Source: TC-15 sp034437275
GTDB lineage: Bacteria; Chloroflexota; Anaerolineae; Aggregatilineales; Aggregatilineaceae
Direction of reading: 5' to 3'
NCBI GenBank assembly: GCA_034437275.1
Contig: DAOTUD010000042.1
Span: 1-25,960, forward strand
Length of the DNA stretch: 25,960 bases
Positions 1 to 8,203 of the stretch are shown piece after piece. A program made the position numbers and the translations under genes. Within the stretch, counting starts at the first letter, position 1. Each line of letters starts with the position of its first letter. The notes beneath the pieces are model-generated. The model saw only the letters and a program-made list of their open reading frames with translations. It ran no database searches and was not told the origin of the DNA.

Positions 1-668
1 CGCCCATCGTTCCCTGCCTTCCGCAGCGCATCGATCCCGGCCTGCACCCCCTGCGGATGCCGGAAGACCGACGTCCCGGCCACCAGCACGTTCGCGCCAT
101 GCCGGACAACCTGCCGCGCGGTATGGGCGTCGATGCCACCGTCCACTTCGATATCGACCGCCCGGTTTCCAGCCTCGATCATCTGGCGAATGGTCTGGAT
201 TTTGGGCAGTGTCTCCGGGATGAATGCCTGGCCGCCAAAGCCCGGGTTGACCGTCATCACCAGCACCATGTCCACAAACGGCAGCACGTCCTGCACCGCC
301 ACCGCCGGCGTGTGTGGATTGAGCACCACCGCCGGGCGCGCGCCCGCCTCGCGGATTTGCTGCACCACGCGGTTCAAATGCGCGCACACCTCGACCTGGA
401 CGGATACCAGGTCGGCCCCAGCTTCCACAAACGCCGGGATGTGCTTTTCAGGTTCCACGATCATCAAATGGACATCAAGCGGCAGGGAGGTCACGCGCCG
501 GGCGGCTTCCACCACCAACGGACCCATCGTGATGTTGGGGACAAAACGCCCGTCCATGACATCGACATGAATGTAATCCGCGCCCGCCGCCTCAGCAGCG
601 GCGATGTCATCACCCAGGCGGGTGAAGTCTGCCGACAAGATCGATGGGGCAATGCGCACTGTAGCCAA
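1..668 (-). CDS. rpe: ribulose-phosphate 3-epimerase, C-terminus beyond window
   Basis: Interconverts ribulose 5-phosphate and xylulose 5-phosphate in the cytoplasmic pentose phosphate pathway. The reverse-strand translation starts with TTG (666-668) and reads A-T-V-R-I-A-P-S-I-L-S-A-D-F, the family N-terminus. Visible family hallmarks are His34 and Asp36 in HVDVMDG, His67 in DVHLM, the phosphate-loop segment MTVNPGFGGQ (138-147) and Asp176 in EVDGG; H34, D36, H67 and D176 correspond to the known metal and catalytic residues. An AAAGGA sequence lies 7-8 nt before the TTG and no in-frame ATG fits better. About 222 codons are present, close to the usual 220-225, so only the last residues and the stop are missing. 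Identification is firm; the TTG start is an inference. Confidence 0.95.
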   Translation of the reverse strand, partial: MATVRIAPSILSADFTRLGDDIAAAEAAGADYIHVDVMDGRFVPNITMGPLVVEAARRVTSLPLDVHLMIVEPEKHIPAFVEAGADLVSVQVEVCAHLNRVVQQIREAGARPAVVLNPHTPAVAVQDVLPFVDMVLVMTVNPGFGGQAFIPETLPKIQTIRQMIEAGNRAVDIEVDGGIDAHTARQVVRHGANVLVAGTSVFRHPQGVQAGIDALRKAGNDG

Positions 669-704
669 TGGATATCCTTTCGTTGCGATTCAGGTGCGTC
701 GCGT

Positions 705-733
705 ATCTTACTGATTTAGAGGCCAAAAATCAA
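705..733 (-). promoter_or_regulatory. candidate sigma70-type promoter of rpe
   Basis: On the minus strand a TTGATT box (728-733) is followed after 17 nt by TAAGAT (705-710). Each hexamer matches 4 of 6 consensus bases and the spacing is ideal. Transcription would start near 698, giving a leader of about 30 nt before the TTG start of rpe. The -35 box lies at the edge of the ftsK terminator tail, so rpe would be transcribed independently of ftsK. Confidence 0.45.
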
Positions 734-764
734 TAACAAAAGCGCGACACAGCCTGTATCGCGC
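732..764 (-). terminator. Rho-independent terminator of ftsK
   Basis: On the minus strand a 10-bp stem (755-764 pairing with 742-751, one G-T wobble) closes a 3-nt loop and is followed by TTTTGTTATT. It lies 28 nt past the ftsK stop codon and in the right orientation. A short loop, GC-rich base and T-rich tail are the classical intrinsic-terminator layout. Confidence 0.8.
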
Positions 765-792
765 CCAAATAACTCGCTTTGCGTCCCGGCGA

Positions 793-3618
793 TCACTTGT
801 TTTTCATGCGCTTTTCGACCAGCCGCTTGAACGGATCGGCCCCCGGCTTGACCAGCACTTCGCGCGTGCGGCCCCCGGAGCGTGACGTCCCAACGACGCC
901 CAACTCCTGCATCAGGTCCATGAGGCGCGCCGCGCGGGGGTAGCCGAGGCCCAGGCGACGTTGGATCAGGGAGGCTGAGGCCTCGCCTTCTTCGACCACC
1001 AGCTCAATCGCCTCTTCGAGCATGGGATCGGTTTCGGCCAGCACCTCGCGCCGGGTCATGCCCCGTTCCCAGGGGGCGACGGCGGGCGGCTCCATGTTGC
1101 CGGCCTTGATCTCTTTTTCATGCCACTGCTTCCAGTGCTCCACCACGTCGTTTACTTCCTCATCGGACACATAGCAGCCCTGGATACGGCGCGGGCCAGA
1201 GGCATCCGGCGCAAGGAACAGCATATCCCCGCGCCCCATGAGTGTCTCCGCCCCGTTATAGTCCAAAATGACGCGCGAGTCGGTCCCCGATGCGACGGCA
1301 AACGAGATCCGTGCCGGGAAATTCGCCTTGATCAGCCCCGTGATCACGTCGACGCTGGGGCGCTGCGTGGCGACGATCAGGTGAATACCGACCGCCCGCG
1401 CCATCTGCGCCAGCCGGGTCAGGGCGCGCTCGGTTTCTTCGGGGCGCTGCATCATCAAGTCGCCGATCTCGTCGATCATCACCACGATGTAGGGCAGGTG
1501 TTCGTCCTTGCGACGGCGGCCCAGCGACTGGTTGTAGGATTCCAGGTTGCGCGCGGCTTCCTTTTCCAGCAGCTTGTAGCGCAGGTCCATCTCGCGCGTC
1601 ACCCAGCGCAGCACACCGATGATACGGTCCAGCTCTGTCTCGACCGGGCCGAGCAGATGCGGCAGCCCATTGAACCGGTTCAACTCGACCATCTTGGGAT
1701 CGAGCAAGACCAGCTTGACGCGCTCCGGGGGGTTGTTCGTCACAAATGCCGTCGTGAGCGACGCCAGCATAATCGACTTGCCCGACCCGGTCGTGCCCGC
1801 CACCAGCAGGTGCGGCATCGTCTGCAGGTCGGCGACGAACGGCTCGCCCGACACATCGCGCCCCAACGGCAGCGCCAGCGGACGTTTGCGGTACTTGTAG
1901 AAGTGTTCGGATTCCAGCACCGGGCGCAGCGCCACCGTACTGGGCTGGCGGTTGGGCACTTCGACACCCACGTAGGAATGCCCCGGCACCGGGGCCTGAA
2001 TACGCAGCCGCTTGGCCGACAGCGCCAGCGCCAGATCGCTGTTCAGGTTGGCGATCTTGCTCACGCGCACCCGGTGCAGCACGGTTTCGCCTTTGTCGTT
2101 GACGGTTTCGGTGTAGGGCGACACTGCGTACTGGGTGACGGTCGGGCCAACTTTGACGTCGATCACGTCCGTTTCGACGTCGAACTCCAGCAGCGTGTGC
2201 TTGATGATCTTGGCGTTGGTGTTGATCTCTTCCTCGGTGGGCTTGTTGAGTTCGATATCGTTCAGTAGTTCCAGCGGCGGCAGGATGCTGCTGCGCTTGC
2301 CCACCTTCTTGACCTCAGTGAAGTCGTCCACGGTAAAATAACGCTCGATGCGGTTCCCGATTTGGCGCTGGCGCGCCTTCGGAGCCGCCGGGACCACCTT
2401 CGCCCCGGGCAAATACTCGCGCGGGACAACCGATGAGCGCTCGCCCGGTTCGCCCGGCGCAACCAGACTCCGGCCATTCGACGCCCCCATGCTGCGGCGG
2501 GTTTCGTCCACGATCTCCCGGCGCTGCTGCTTGGTCATGCGCCGCGATTTAGACTTCGACCTCGATTTAGACGTTGACTCTGATGTCGATTTTGATTCGG
2601 ACGTGGACTGCGCTTCAGACGTCGATTTTTTCGAGGATTTCGACGGCGTTTTCGCGTTCGACGTCTTCGATGATGCCGAATCTTCCGCGCGGTCACCCGG
2701 CTTGTCGCTGCCTGGATTATCCTTCTTGCTGGTGGACTGGGTTTTGCTCGACGCGGCAGGTTTGGCGCTGGCGGTCGTGGGCGATGGATTCGAGCGCGTG
2801 GGCGGTGACGGCGTGTCGATGATCACGTCGTCCTCTTCCGCCTCGATCTCGACCTCATCAAATTCGTCCTCGTCCGCCTCGAACGTCATCGTTTCCAGCC
2901 GGCTGATGCTGTTTTGCAGTTGGTCGTTGAGCCAGGCTGCCGCCAGCACGACATGCGCGCGGCGCAGCCCGGTCGCCATCACCACGCCGCCGGCGCACAA
3001 CGCCCCATACAGCACCATCGACAGGGTGTCGCCCAGGCTCGACGTGAGATAGGTCAGGCTCCAACCCAGGAAGCCCCCGCCGCCGCCTTCTCGCGCCAGG
3101 GCACGCGGTTCGGGGTCGTTGGCGAACAGGTGCAGCAGAGCCAAGAACGCGCCGAACGCAATCTCAATTGAGGCCGCACGCACCCAGCCCACCCGAATCG
3201 TCAGCCCGAACTTGGGCAGCAGCAAGATCACGCCCGTCACCAATACGCCCAGCGCGGCCAGGTAGGCACCATGGCCGAAAATCTGGCGCAGCACGTCGGA
3301 CAGCGTGACCGACAGCGCCGCCTCCGAGGACGTATTGAACAACGCCGTGAGCGCCACGACACCGAGCACAATCAACAGCAGCGCCCCGATCTCATCTGCC
3401 CAGGGCGGCAGTTTTTCGGCAATCCGTTCCCAGAACTTCGGATCCGTCAACGTTTTGAATGCATCTCGAGCCGCAGCCAGCCAGCTACGGATGCGCTCAA
3501 GACGACTTGCCCGTTTTTTGATCGTGGGACGCTTACGTGATTTCCGGGTCGTTTTGCGTGATTTTTGATCAGACTTAGACGTAGAACGACCGCCGCCGGC
3601 GGTCTTCTTTTTAGCCAT
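793..3618 (-). CDS. ftsK: DNA translocase FtsK/SpoIIIE family
   Basis: Membrane-anchored hexameric motor that pumps chromosomal DNA through the closing septum. The 941-aa product has a Lys/Arg-rich N-terminus, about four membrane segments (roughly 78-97, 118-136, 148-168, 195-218), an acidic patch near 248-268, a Ser/Lys/Thr/Glu low-complexity linker (about 275-365), and the motor. Walker A is AGTTGSGKS near 607-615 and Walker B is VVMIDEIGDL near 712-721. A C-terminal winged-helix gamma domain (about 875-930, ending in SGGRTREVL) is the KOPS-reading module. Overall order and length are typical. ATG at 3618 was preferred over the adjacent in-frame TTG at 3621 because GTGAGGAT then sits at proper distance. 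It stands alone between its own terminator and a candidate promoter. Confidence 0.96.
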   Translation of the reverse strand: MAKKKTAGGGRSTSKSDQKSRKTTRKSRKRPTIKKRASRLERIRSWLAAARDAFKTLTDPKFWERIAEKLPPWADEIGALLLIVLGVVALTALFNTSSEAALSVTLSDVLRQIFGHGAYLAALGVLVTGVILLLPKFGLTIRVGWVRAASIEIAFGAFLALLHLFANDPEPRALAREGGGGGFLGWSLTYLTSSLGDTLSMVLYGALCAGGVVMATGLRRAHVVLAAAWLNDQLQNSISRLETMTFEADEDEFDEVEIEAEEDDVIIDTPSPPTRSNPSPTTASAKPAASSKTQSTSKKDNPGSDKPGDRAEDSASSKTSNAKTPSKSSKKSTSEAQSTSESKSTSESTSKSRSKSKSRRMTKQQRREIVDETRRSMGASNGRSLVAPGEPGERSSVVPREYLPGAKVVPAAPKARQRQIGNRIERYFTVDDFTEVKKVGKRSSILPPLELLNDIELNKPTEEEINTNAKIIKHTLLEFDVETDVIDVKVGPTVTQYAVSPYTETVNDKGETVLHRVRVSKIANLNSDLALALSAKRLRIQAPVPGHSYVGVEVPNRQPSTVALRPVLESEHFYKYRKRPLALPLGRDVSGEPFVADLQTMPHLLVAGTTGSGKSIMLASLTTAFVTNNPPERVKLVLLDPKMVELNRFNGLPHLLGPVETELDRIIGVLRWVTREMDLRYKLLEKEAARNLESYNQSLGRRRKDEHLPYIVVMIDEIGDLMMQRPEETERALTRLAQMARAVGIHLIVATQRPSVDVITGLIKANFPARISFAVASGTDSRVILDYNGAETLMGRGDMLFLAPDASGPRRIQGCYVSDEEVNDVVEHWKQWHEKEIKAGNMEPPAVAPWERGMTRREVLAETDPMLEEAIELVVEEGEASASLIQRRLGLGYPRAARLMDLMQELGVVGTSRSGGRTREVLVKPGADPFKRLVEKRMKNK

Positions 3619-3695
3619 CAATCCTCACCCTATCAACAACGGGAAACTGAGCCGATCATATCATACATAACACTAATCTGGAAGACTCGACCTGC

Positions 3696-3724
3696 ATTTT
3701 AGCACGCATGTTCTGAGCGCGCAA
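3696..3724 (-). promoter_or_regulatory. candidate promoter of ftsK
   Basis: On the minus strand TTGCGC (3719-3724) and TAAAAT (3696-3701) are separated by 17 nt, with a TG dinucleotide one base before the -10 box (extended -10). Transcription would begin near 3689, about 70 nt before the ftsK ATG. The -35 match is only 3 of 6, so read-through from the HIT gene remains possible. Confidence 0.35.
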
Positions 3725-3739
3725 ACGACGCGCAGCGGC

Positions 3740-4081
3740 CTAACCGGGCGGCCATTTCATCCGGCGTCCCCCCAGCACATGCAGATGCACATGAAACACC
3801 GACTGGCCGCCGTTGCGCCCCTGGTTGAGCACCAGCCGGTAGCCATCATCAGCGATGCGCGCCTCGCGCGCGACGTGCCCCGCGACCGCGATCAGGTGAC
3901 CGGCCAGGGCTTCGTTTTCGGTGTCGAATTCCAGCGGGCCGCCCACGTGCTCGCGCGGGATAACCAGGATATGCACCGGGGCCTGGGGATTGATATCGTT
4001 GAAGGCGATAACGCGCTCGTCCTCATAGACGATATCGGCGGGACGTTCGCCGGATACGATCTGGCAAAACGGACAGGTCAT
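3740..4081 (-). CDS. HIT family (histidine triad) nucleotide hydrolase
   Basis: Small cytoplasmic protein of 113 aa, the usual size of HINT-branch HIT proteins, which hydrolyse nucleoside phosphoramidates and related nucleotides. The signature HVHLHV lies at 97-102 near the C-terminus, with His97, His99 and His101 forming the triad. The N-terminal CPFC (Cys3, Cys6) is the zinc-binding pair found in many bacterial members, and HILVIPREH (37-45) is the conserved family strand and turn. Its ATG overlaps the mtaB stop as ATGA, so it is the last gene of the operon and translationally coupled to mtaB. The exact substrate cannot be read from the sequence. Confidence 0.93.
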   Translation of the reverse strand: MTCPFCQIVSGERPADIVYEDERVIAFNDINPQAPVHILVIPREHVGGPLEFDTENEALAGHLIAVAGHVAREARIADDGYRLVLNQGRNGGQSVFHVHLHVLGGRRMKWPPG

Positions 4082-5388
4082 TCACTCCTCCTTGTACTGA
4101 TGGCCGGCACCGGCTCGGCGAGCATGCCGTGTTCGGTAAGGCCGGTTACTTGGACAGTTGTGATCGTGTTGGTCAACGCAGCCGGGGCCGCCATTTCCAC
4201 GCGGATATAATTATCCGTCAGCCCGGCGTTGTGATACCCGGCTTCTGAAGCTCCGGTCACCTGCTCCCACAGCACCGGCATTTCACGCCCCACAAAACGC
4301 GCGTAAAAGCGCTGTGCACGGGCATCGGAGAGCGACCGCAGGCGAGCGCTGCGCGCCTTCTTGACGTCGTTGGGCACCTTGTCTGGCAGTCGCCCGGCGG
4401 CTGTCCCCGGACGTTCGGAATAGCGGAACACGTGAATTTTCATAAAGTCCATCTCGCGTGCAAATGTGTAGCTGGTCTCGAATTCCGCATCCGTCTCGCC
4501 GGGGAAGCCGGCGATCATGTCGGTGCTGAGCGCCAGGTCCGGGATGCGTGCGCGCGCTGTCTGGACGAGTTCCCGGTACTGGGCCTGCGTGGTGCGGCGG
4601 GCCATCCGTTTCAGGGTGGCGTTGCAGCCGCTTTGCAGCGGCAGGTGCAGGTGCCGGCACAGGCGCGGGTCCGCCCACAGATCGAAAAAGCCGGGCGACA
4701 GGTCCCAGGGTTCGAGCGACGACAGCCGCAGCCGGGGGATGTCCGTCTGCGCCAGAACCGCGCGGACTAACTGTGCCAGCCCGTCCGCCTCACCGCGATC
4801 GTGGCCGTAAGAGCCGAGATGCACGCCGGTCAGCACCACCTCGTGATATCCGGCGGCACTCAGGGCTTGCACCTCGCGCACGATATCGGCGTCGGTCCGG
4901 CTGCGGCCCGGCCCGCGTGCGATGGTCGTCACGCAGAACGTGCAGCGATTGTCGCAGCCGTCCTGCACCTTGACGAACGCCCGTGTGCGCCCCAAAGCCC
5001 CCGGCGCGGAATCGCGCGCCAGCGGCTCGATATCGAAGCGGTCCGGGGCGATCTCGGTGTCCAAAACCAACGGTACCAGCCGCATTTTGGCGAGGTTGTC
5101 GATCACCCATTCCACGCCCGGCAGCGCCTGCACCCGTTCCGGCGCAAGGTGCGCATAGCACCCGGTCGCAACAATGGCGGCCTCGGGGTTGGCCCGGTGG
5201 AGGCGGCGGATCATCCCCCGGCTGGTACGGTCGGCCTGCCGGGTGACGGTGCAGGTGTTCACCACGCACAACTCGGCGTCTTCGGGCTGGTGCACGATCT
5301 GGTGACCCGCCTGCCGGAACTGGCGCGCCAGGGTTTCCACTTCGCTTTGATTCAACCGGCACCCGGTCGTTTCCAGATACACACGCAT
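4078..5388 (-). CDS. mtaB: tRNA t6A37 methylthiotransferase MtaB
   Basis: Radical-SAM enzyme that converts t6A to ms2t6A at position 37 of ANN-decoding tRNAs. The 436-aa product has the three-domain layout of the family. An N-terminal UPF0004 domain carries Cys10, Cys46 and Cys77 for the auxiliary [4Fe-4S] cluster. The radical-SAM core has CxxxCxxC at Cys145, Cys149 and Cys152, and a C-terminal TRAM-like segment begins near residue 370. The opening TTGCRLNQSE is typical of MtaB (YqeV) rather than MiaB. The ATG follows the upstream gene's stop by 2 nt with only a weak Shine-Dalgarno, so translation probably depends on coupling. Family is certain; the MtaB subgroup is well supported. Confidence 0.92.
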   Translation of the reverse strand: MRVYLETTGCRLNQSEVETLARQFRQAGHQIVHQPEDAELCVVNTCTVTRQADRTSRGMIRRLHRANPEAAIVATGCYAHLAPERVQALPGVEWVIDNLAKMRLVPLVLDTEIAPDRFDIEPLARDSAPGALGRTRAFVKVQDGCDNRCTFCVTTIARGPGRSRTDADIVREVQALSAAGYHEVVLTGVHLGSYGHDRGEADGLAQLVRAVLAQTDIPRLRLSSLEPWDLSPGFFDLWADPRLCRHLHLPLQSGCNATLKRMARRTTQAQYRELVQTARARIPDLALSTDMIAGFPGETDAEFETSYTFAREMDFMKIHVFRYSERPGTAAGRLPDKVPNDVKKARSARLRSLSDARAQRFYARFVGREMPVLWEQVTGASEAGYHNAGLTDNYIRVEMAAPAALTNTITTVQVTGLTEHGMLAEPVPAISTRRSE

Positions 5389-5390
5389 AT

Positions 5391-7514
5391 TTATTCTGCT
5401 TCCAATACAGGCTGCCTTACAAACACATCATCGACGACGATTACCACCGGACGGCTCACATCGTCCCCGGAACCAGCCGCCAGCGCGATCTGTCCCTGGG
5501 GGAAGGTGTCGTCCTGGTACGCAAACGTGATATCGCCGCTGGCACACTCGCCGGGTGCGTCCCATACGCTGGGTTGGGTGCTGCTCCCCGGGCACAGCGG
5601 CAGTACTTCATCATTGACAAAAAAGCGGAAGGTATCCTCGACCGCCACCACCCGAAGCGTGTTGGCTGCCTCCAGGCTATGGATAGCCGCCGAGCGCCCC
5701 CACGCGCTGATGACTTCCTGCCGGCCATCCACCACTTTCGCCAGCTTATAATATCCGTCGCTGCTGATCAAGAAGGCGTAATAGTTATCCGGGCTTTGGT
5801 AGCGGAACAGCACGCCCATCTGGTTATCGACCGGGCCAGCCGCCGGCCACATCGGGACCACCACATCCAGCGCGGTGAAGGTGCGATCCAGCGCGGACCA
5901 GGTCAACCCGTCTGGCTGCTCCACGCCGTGCGTGAGCACCAGCAATCCTCCCGCAAACGGCAGGTGGCGATCATCGGCGACCGCCAGCCGCGCGCTGTGG
6001 AGCAACTGCGCGGCGTTCTCGCCCTCATACGTCTCCCACTCGTCGGTGTAGGCGTCGTAAACTTCGTTCACATTAAACGACGCCGAGTACAGCGTTTGGC
6101 CGGGAAAGATCGTATCCAGCGAGGATGGCTCCGGCCCGGTGATGACCAGATCGTCGAAGCCGGCCTCGATCACGCTGTCGCCATAAAACGAACCGGTCGC
6201 CAGCCCGACCTGCCCCTGCGTAAAGTCATCGTCCCGGTACACATAGGCCGGATCGGCGGTCAGGCAGATGCCCGCTTCGTTCGGGGCGGGGTCCCACTGC
6301 CCGTAGCGTTCCTGGCCGGGCAGGCACAGCGGCAGCGGTTCGCCGTTGACAAAGAAGCGGAATTTGTCCCCGTAAGCCTGGATACGCAGTGTGTTCTCCG
6401 CGTTGCCCTGGCGAATGGCGGGGCTGGTCGTCCAATCGCTGATCGTCTGGCGCTGGCCGTTCTTCACCTTGCCGAGCGAGTAATAGCCGTCGCCGGTGAG
6501 TTGGAAAATGTAGAAGTTGTCTTTGTCGCGATAGCGAAAGAGCACGCCGAACGTGCTGTCTTCCTCGACGCCGGAAATCAGGCGCGCGGTCAGGCGCAGG
6601 TCCATATCGTTGAATTTGCGGTCCAGCGTCGTCCAGACCACGCCCTCCGCCCGGCCCGAGCCATAGGTCACCACCATCCACTTATCCGCCGGGGGCGGGC
6701 TGCTGTCGGCCAGGACCATGTCCGCCTTGAGCACAATCTGCGCTTCGTCCTGGCTGTCGTAGGTATCCCACTCGAACTGATCGGTGTCGAATTCCTCCGC
6801 GAATGACGCATCAAAAGACGTGACGTACAACAGCTCGCCCGGGTCAGGATGGGGAACCGGCAGTTCGTACAACCAGTCGCTCATCACCCCCAGCGTGACG
6901 CCCAGCCCCACCACGACCAGCAGCCACACGCCGATGCCGATGCGTTGGATACGCCGAAATGCCGGATGAACCGTGAGATCATCGTGAGCCAGCGTTTGGT
7001 GCACTCCATTCGAGAAAAACAAGGCCAGCAAATACCACACCGCCAGCCCCGCCTCCAGGGCCAACAGCAGGGCCAGCGCGCCGACGCCCCACGTGCTGAT
7101 CGCTGCCGGCAGGAACGCCAGATCAAGCTGCCACACCACCCATGCCAACGGAAACCCCGCCATGAGCAGCAGCGCCGCCAGACGCGCCGTCCACCGAGCG
7201 CGCCGCTGCTGCTGCCCGATCTGCCGGGCCGCGCGCAGCATGATCAGGCTGGCCAGCCCCAACACCAGCGTCAACAGCAGTTGAATCTGCGCGTCGGCTT
7301 CGTAGATTTTGTCTTCGCCGTCGATATGCAGCGTGCCCCATGCCAGGTCCAGGCTGGAAAGCTGGAGCGAAAACAGGTACGCAGCCAGGCCAACGGCTCC
7401 CCCGATGAGCAGCACCCCCGCCACGAGAAAGTGCACGCGCATCACGCGCAGACTCCAGGTCCTGGATGGTGGAGTATCGCTAAAGCGGTGAAATGGCTGG
7501 ATAGCGTCAGTCAC
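5391..7514 (-). CDS. polytopic membrane protein with two tandem LamG-like domains
   Basis: No named family is recognised with certainty. The 707-aa product begins with five or six hydrophobic helices (about 28-50, 76-95, 110-130, 137-168, 190-212). Two consecutive extracellular-looking domains of about 230 aa follow (about 228-462 and 474-700). They are clear duplicates: GVLFRYRDKDNFYIF and GVLFRYQSPDNYYAF occupy equivalent places, each followed by an SDGYY-like turn, a KFRFFVN-like strand and a DDDFTQGQVGLA-like ending. The pattern resembles concanavalin/LamG or DUF1080-type beta-sandwiches that bind carbohydrate or surface polymers; this is a fold guess only. ATGA overlap with the preceding gene couples translation. 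Probably a cell-surface binding or sensing protein. Confidence 0.8.
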   Translation of the reverse strand: MTDAIQPFHRFSDTPPSRTWSLRVMRVHFLVAGVLLIGGAVGLAAYLFSLQLSSLDLAWGTLHIDGEDKIYEADAQIQLLLTLVLGLASLIMLRAARQIGQQQRRARWTARLAALLLMAGFPLAWVVWQLDLAFLPAAISTWGVGALALLLALEAGLAVWYLLALFFSNGVHQTLAHDDLTVHPAFRRIQRIGIGVWLLVVVGLGVTLGVMSDWLYELPVPHPDPGELLYVTSFDASFAEEFDTDQFEWDTYDSQDEAQIVLKADMVLADSSPPPADKWMVVTYGSGRAEGVVWTTLDRKFNDMDLRLTARLISGVEEDSTFGVLFRYRDKDNFYIFQLTGDGYYSLGKVKNGQRQTISDWTTSPAIRQGNAENTLRIQAYGDKFRFFVNGEPLPLCLPGQERYGQWDPAPNEAGICLTADPAYVYRDDDFTQGQVGLATGSFYGDSVIEAGFDDLVITGPEPSSLDTIFPGQTLYSASFNVNEVYDAYTDEWETYEGENAAQLLHSARLAVADDRHLPFAGGLLVLTHGVEQPDGLTWSALDRTFTALDVVVPMWPAAGPVDNQMGVLFRYQSPDNYYAFLISSDGYYKLAKVVDGRQEVISAWGRSAAIHSLEAANTLRVVAVEDTFRFFVNDEVLPLCPGSSTQPSVWDAPGECASGDITFAYQDDTFPQGQIALAAGSGDDVSRPVVIVVDDVFVRQPVLEAE

Positions 7515-8203
7515 GGTTCATCTACCTCTACAAATACCACAATGTCATCAAACAATACGTCAACATATCCCTTACCGGCCTGCGCAAACAAGCCAAACAC
7601 CCCCCCGGACAGCGCCACATCGTCAGGCAGCTCGATCACAACCGGGGGCAGCGCATTAGCGTGCAGTGTAAGCGTATTATCCTGCACGTCAACCCCCAAA
7701 TGAGTCAGCGCTTCATCGTCGTCGAGTTCAAGCGGTTCCGCGTCTAGCGGCGTCAGGTCGATCCACTCGTCCCCGGCATGATGTAACAGCCACCACTCGC
7801 CCGCCGGGGACACCGCCAGCACGTAGAACTGCTCATCCGTGATGTGCTGCAACACAAACCCAAAGCGCACATCATCTCCCCCCTCATACGCCGCGACGGT
7901 GGCACGGATGCTGTACTCGGTCAGGGGCACCTCAAAATTCGGCACCGACCAGATGCTCACCCCGGGGGAGAACACCTGCAAGCGCAGGGCCGTCTCGGTG
8001 TAGCTGATCGCCGCCTTGGGGGTTTGCGCCTCACGCCAACGATTGCTGTACGTGGTGAAATCGTCTTCAAACAGGATGTTGCCAGTGGGTGGCGCGGTGG
8101 CGGTCGGGGTTGGGGTGGTGGTGGGCCAGCTAAATGCTGTCATGCTGGCGGCCAGTCCGAGCAGCAGTATGATGCCACCGCCCAACGTGATCCACTTGAT
8201 CAT
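7511..8203 (-). CDS. membrane-anchored protein with one LamG-like domain
   Basis: A 230-aa protein of unknown function. Residues 5-25 form one hydrophobic anchor or uncleaved signal, then comes a Thr/Pro linker (TTTPTPTATAPPT) typical of exported Chloroflexota proteins. The rest is a single beta-rich domain: LFEDDFTTYSNRW opens it, FGFVLQHITDEQFYVLAV matches the duplicated domains of the next gene (GVLFRY..DNFYIF), and VDVLFDDIVV closes it. There is no Cys in a lipobox position. Its ATG overlaps the TPR gene stop as ATGA with AGGAGG just upstream, and its own stop overlaps the next start. The two LamG-like proteins are probably paralogues acting together at the surface. Confidence 0.78.
   Translation of the reverse strand: MIKWITLGGGIILLLGLAASMTAFSWPTTTPTPTATAPPTGNILFEDDFTTYSNRWREAQTPKAAISYTETALRLQVFSPGVSIWSVPNFEVPLTEYSIRATVAAYEGGDDVRFGFVLQHITDEQFYVLAVSPAGEWWLLHHAGDEWIDLTPLDAEPLELDDDEALTHLGVDVQDNTLTLHANALPPVVIELPDDVALSGGVFGLFAQAGKGYVDVLFDDIVVFVEVDEP

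Noticed and set aside
2348..3052. Asp/Phe-rich 234-aa plus-strand frame with D-x-D-x repeats
   Set aside because: It is the complement of the Ser/Lys-rich FtsK linker; the repeat look comes from that linker.
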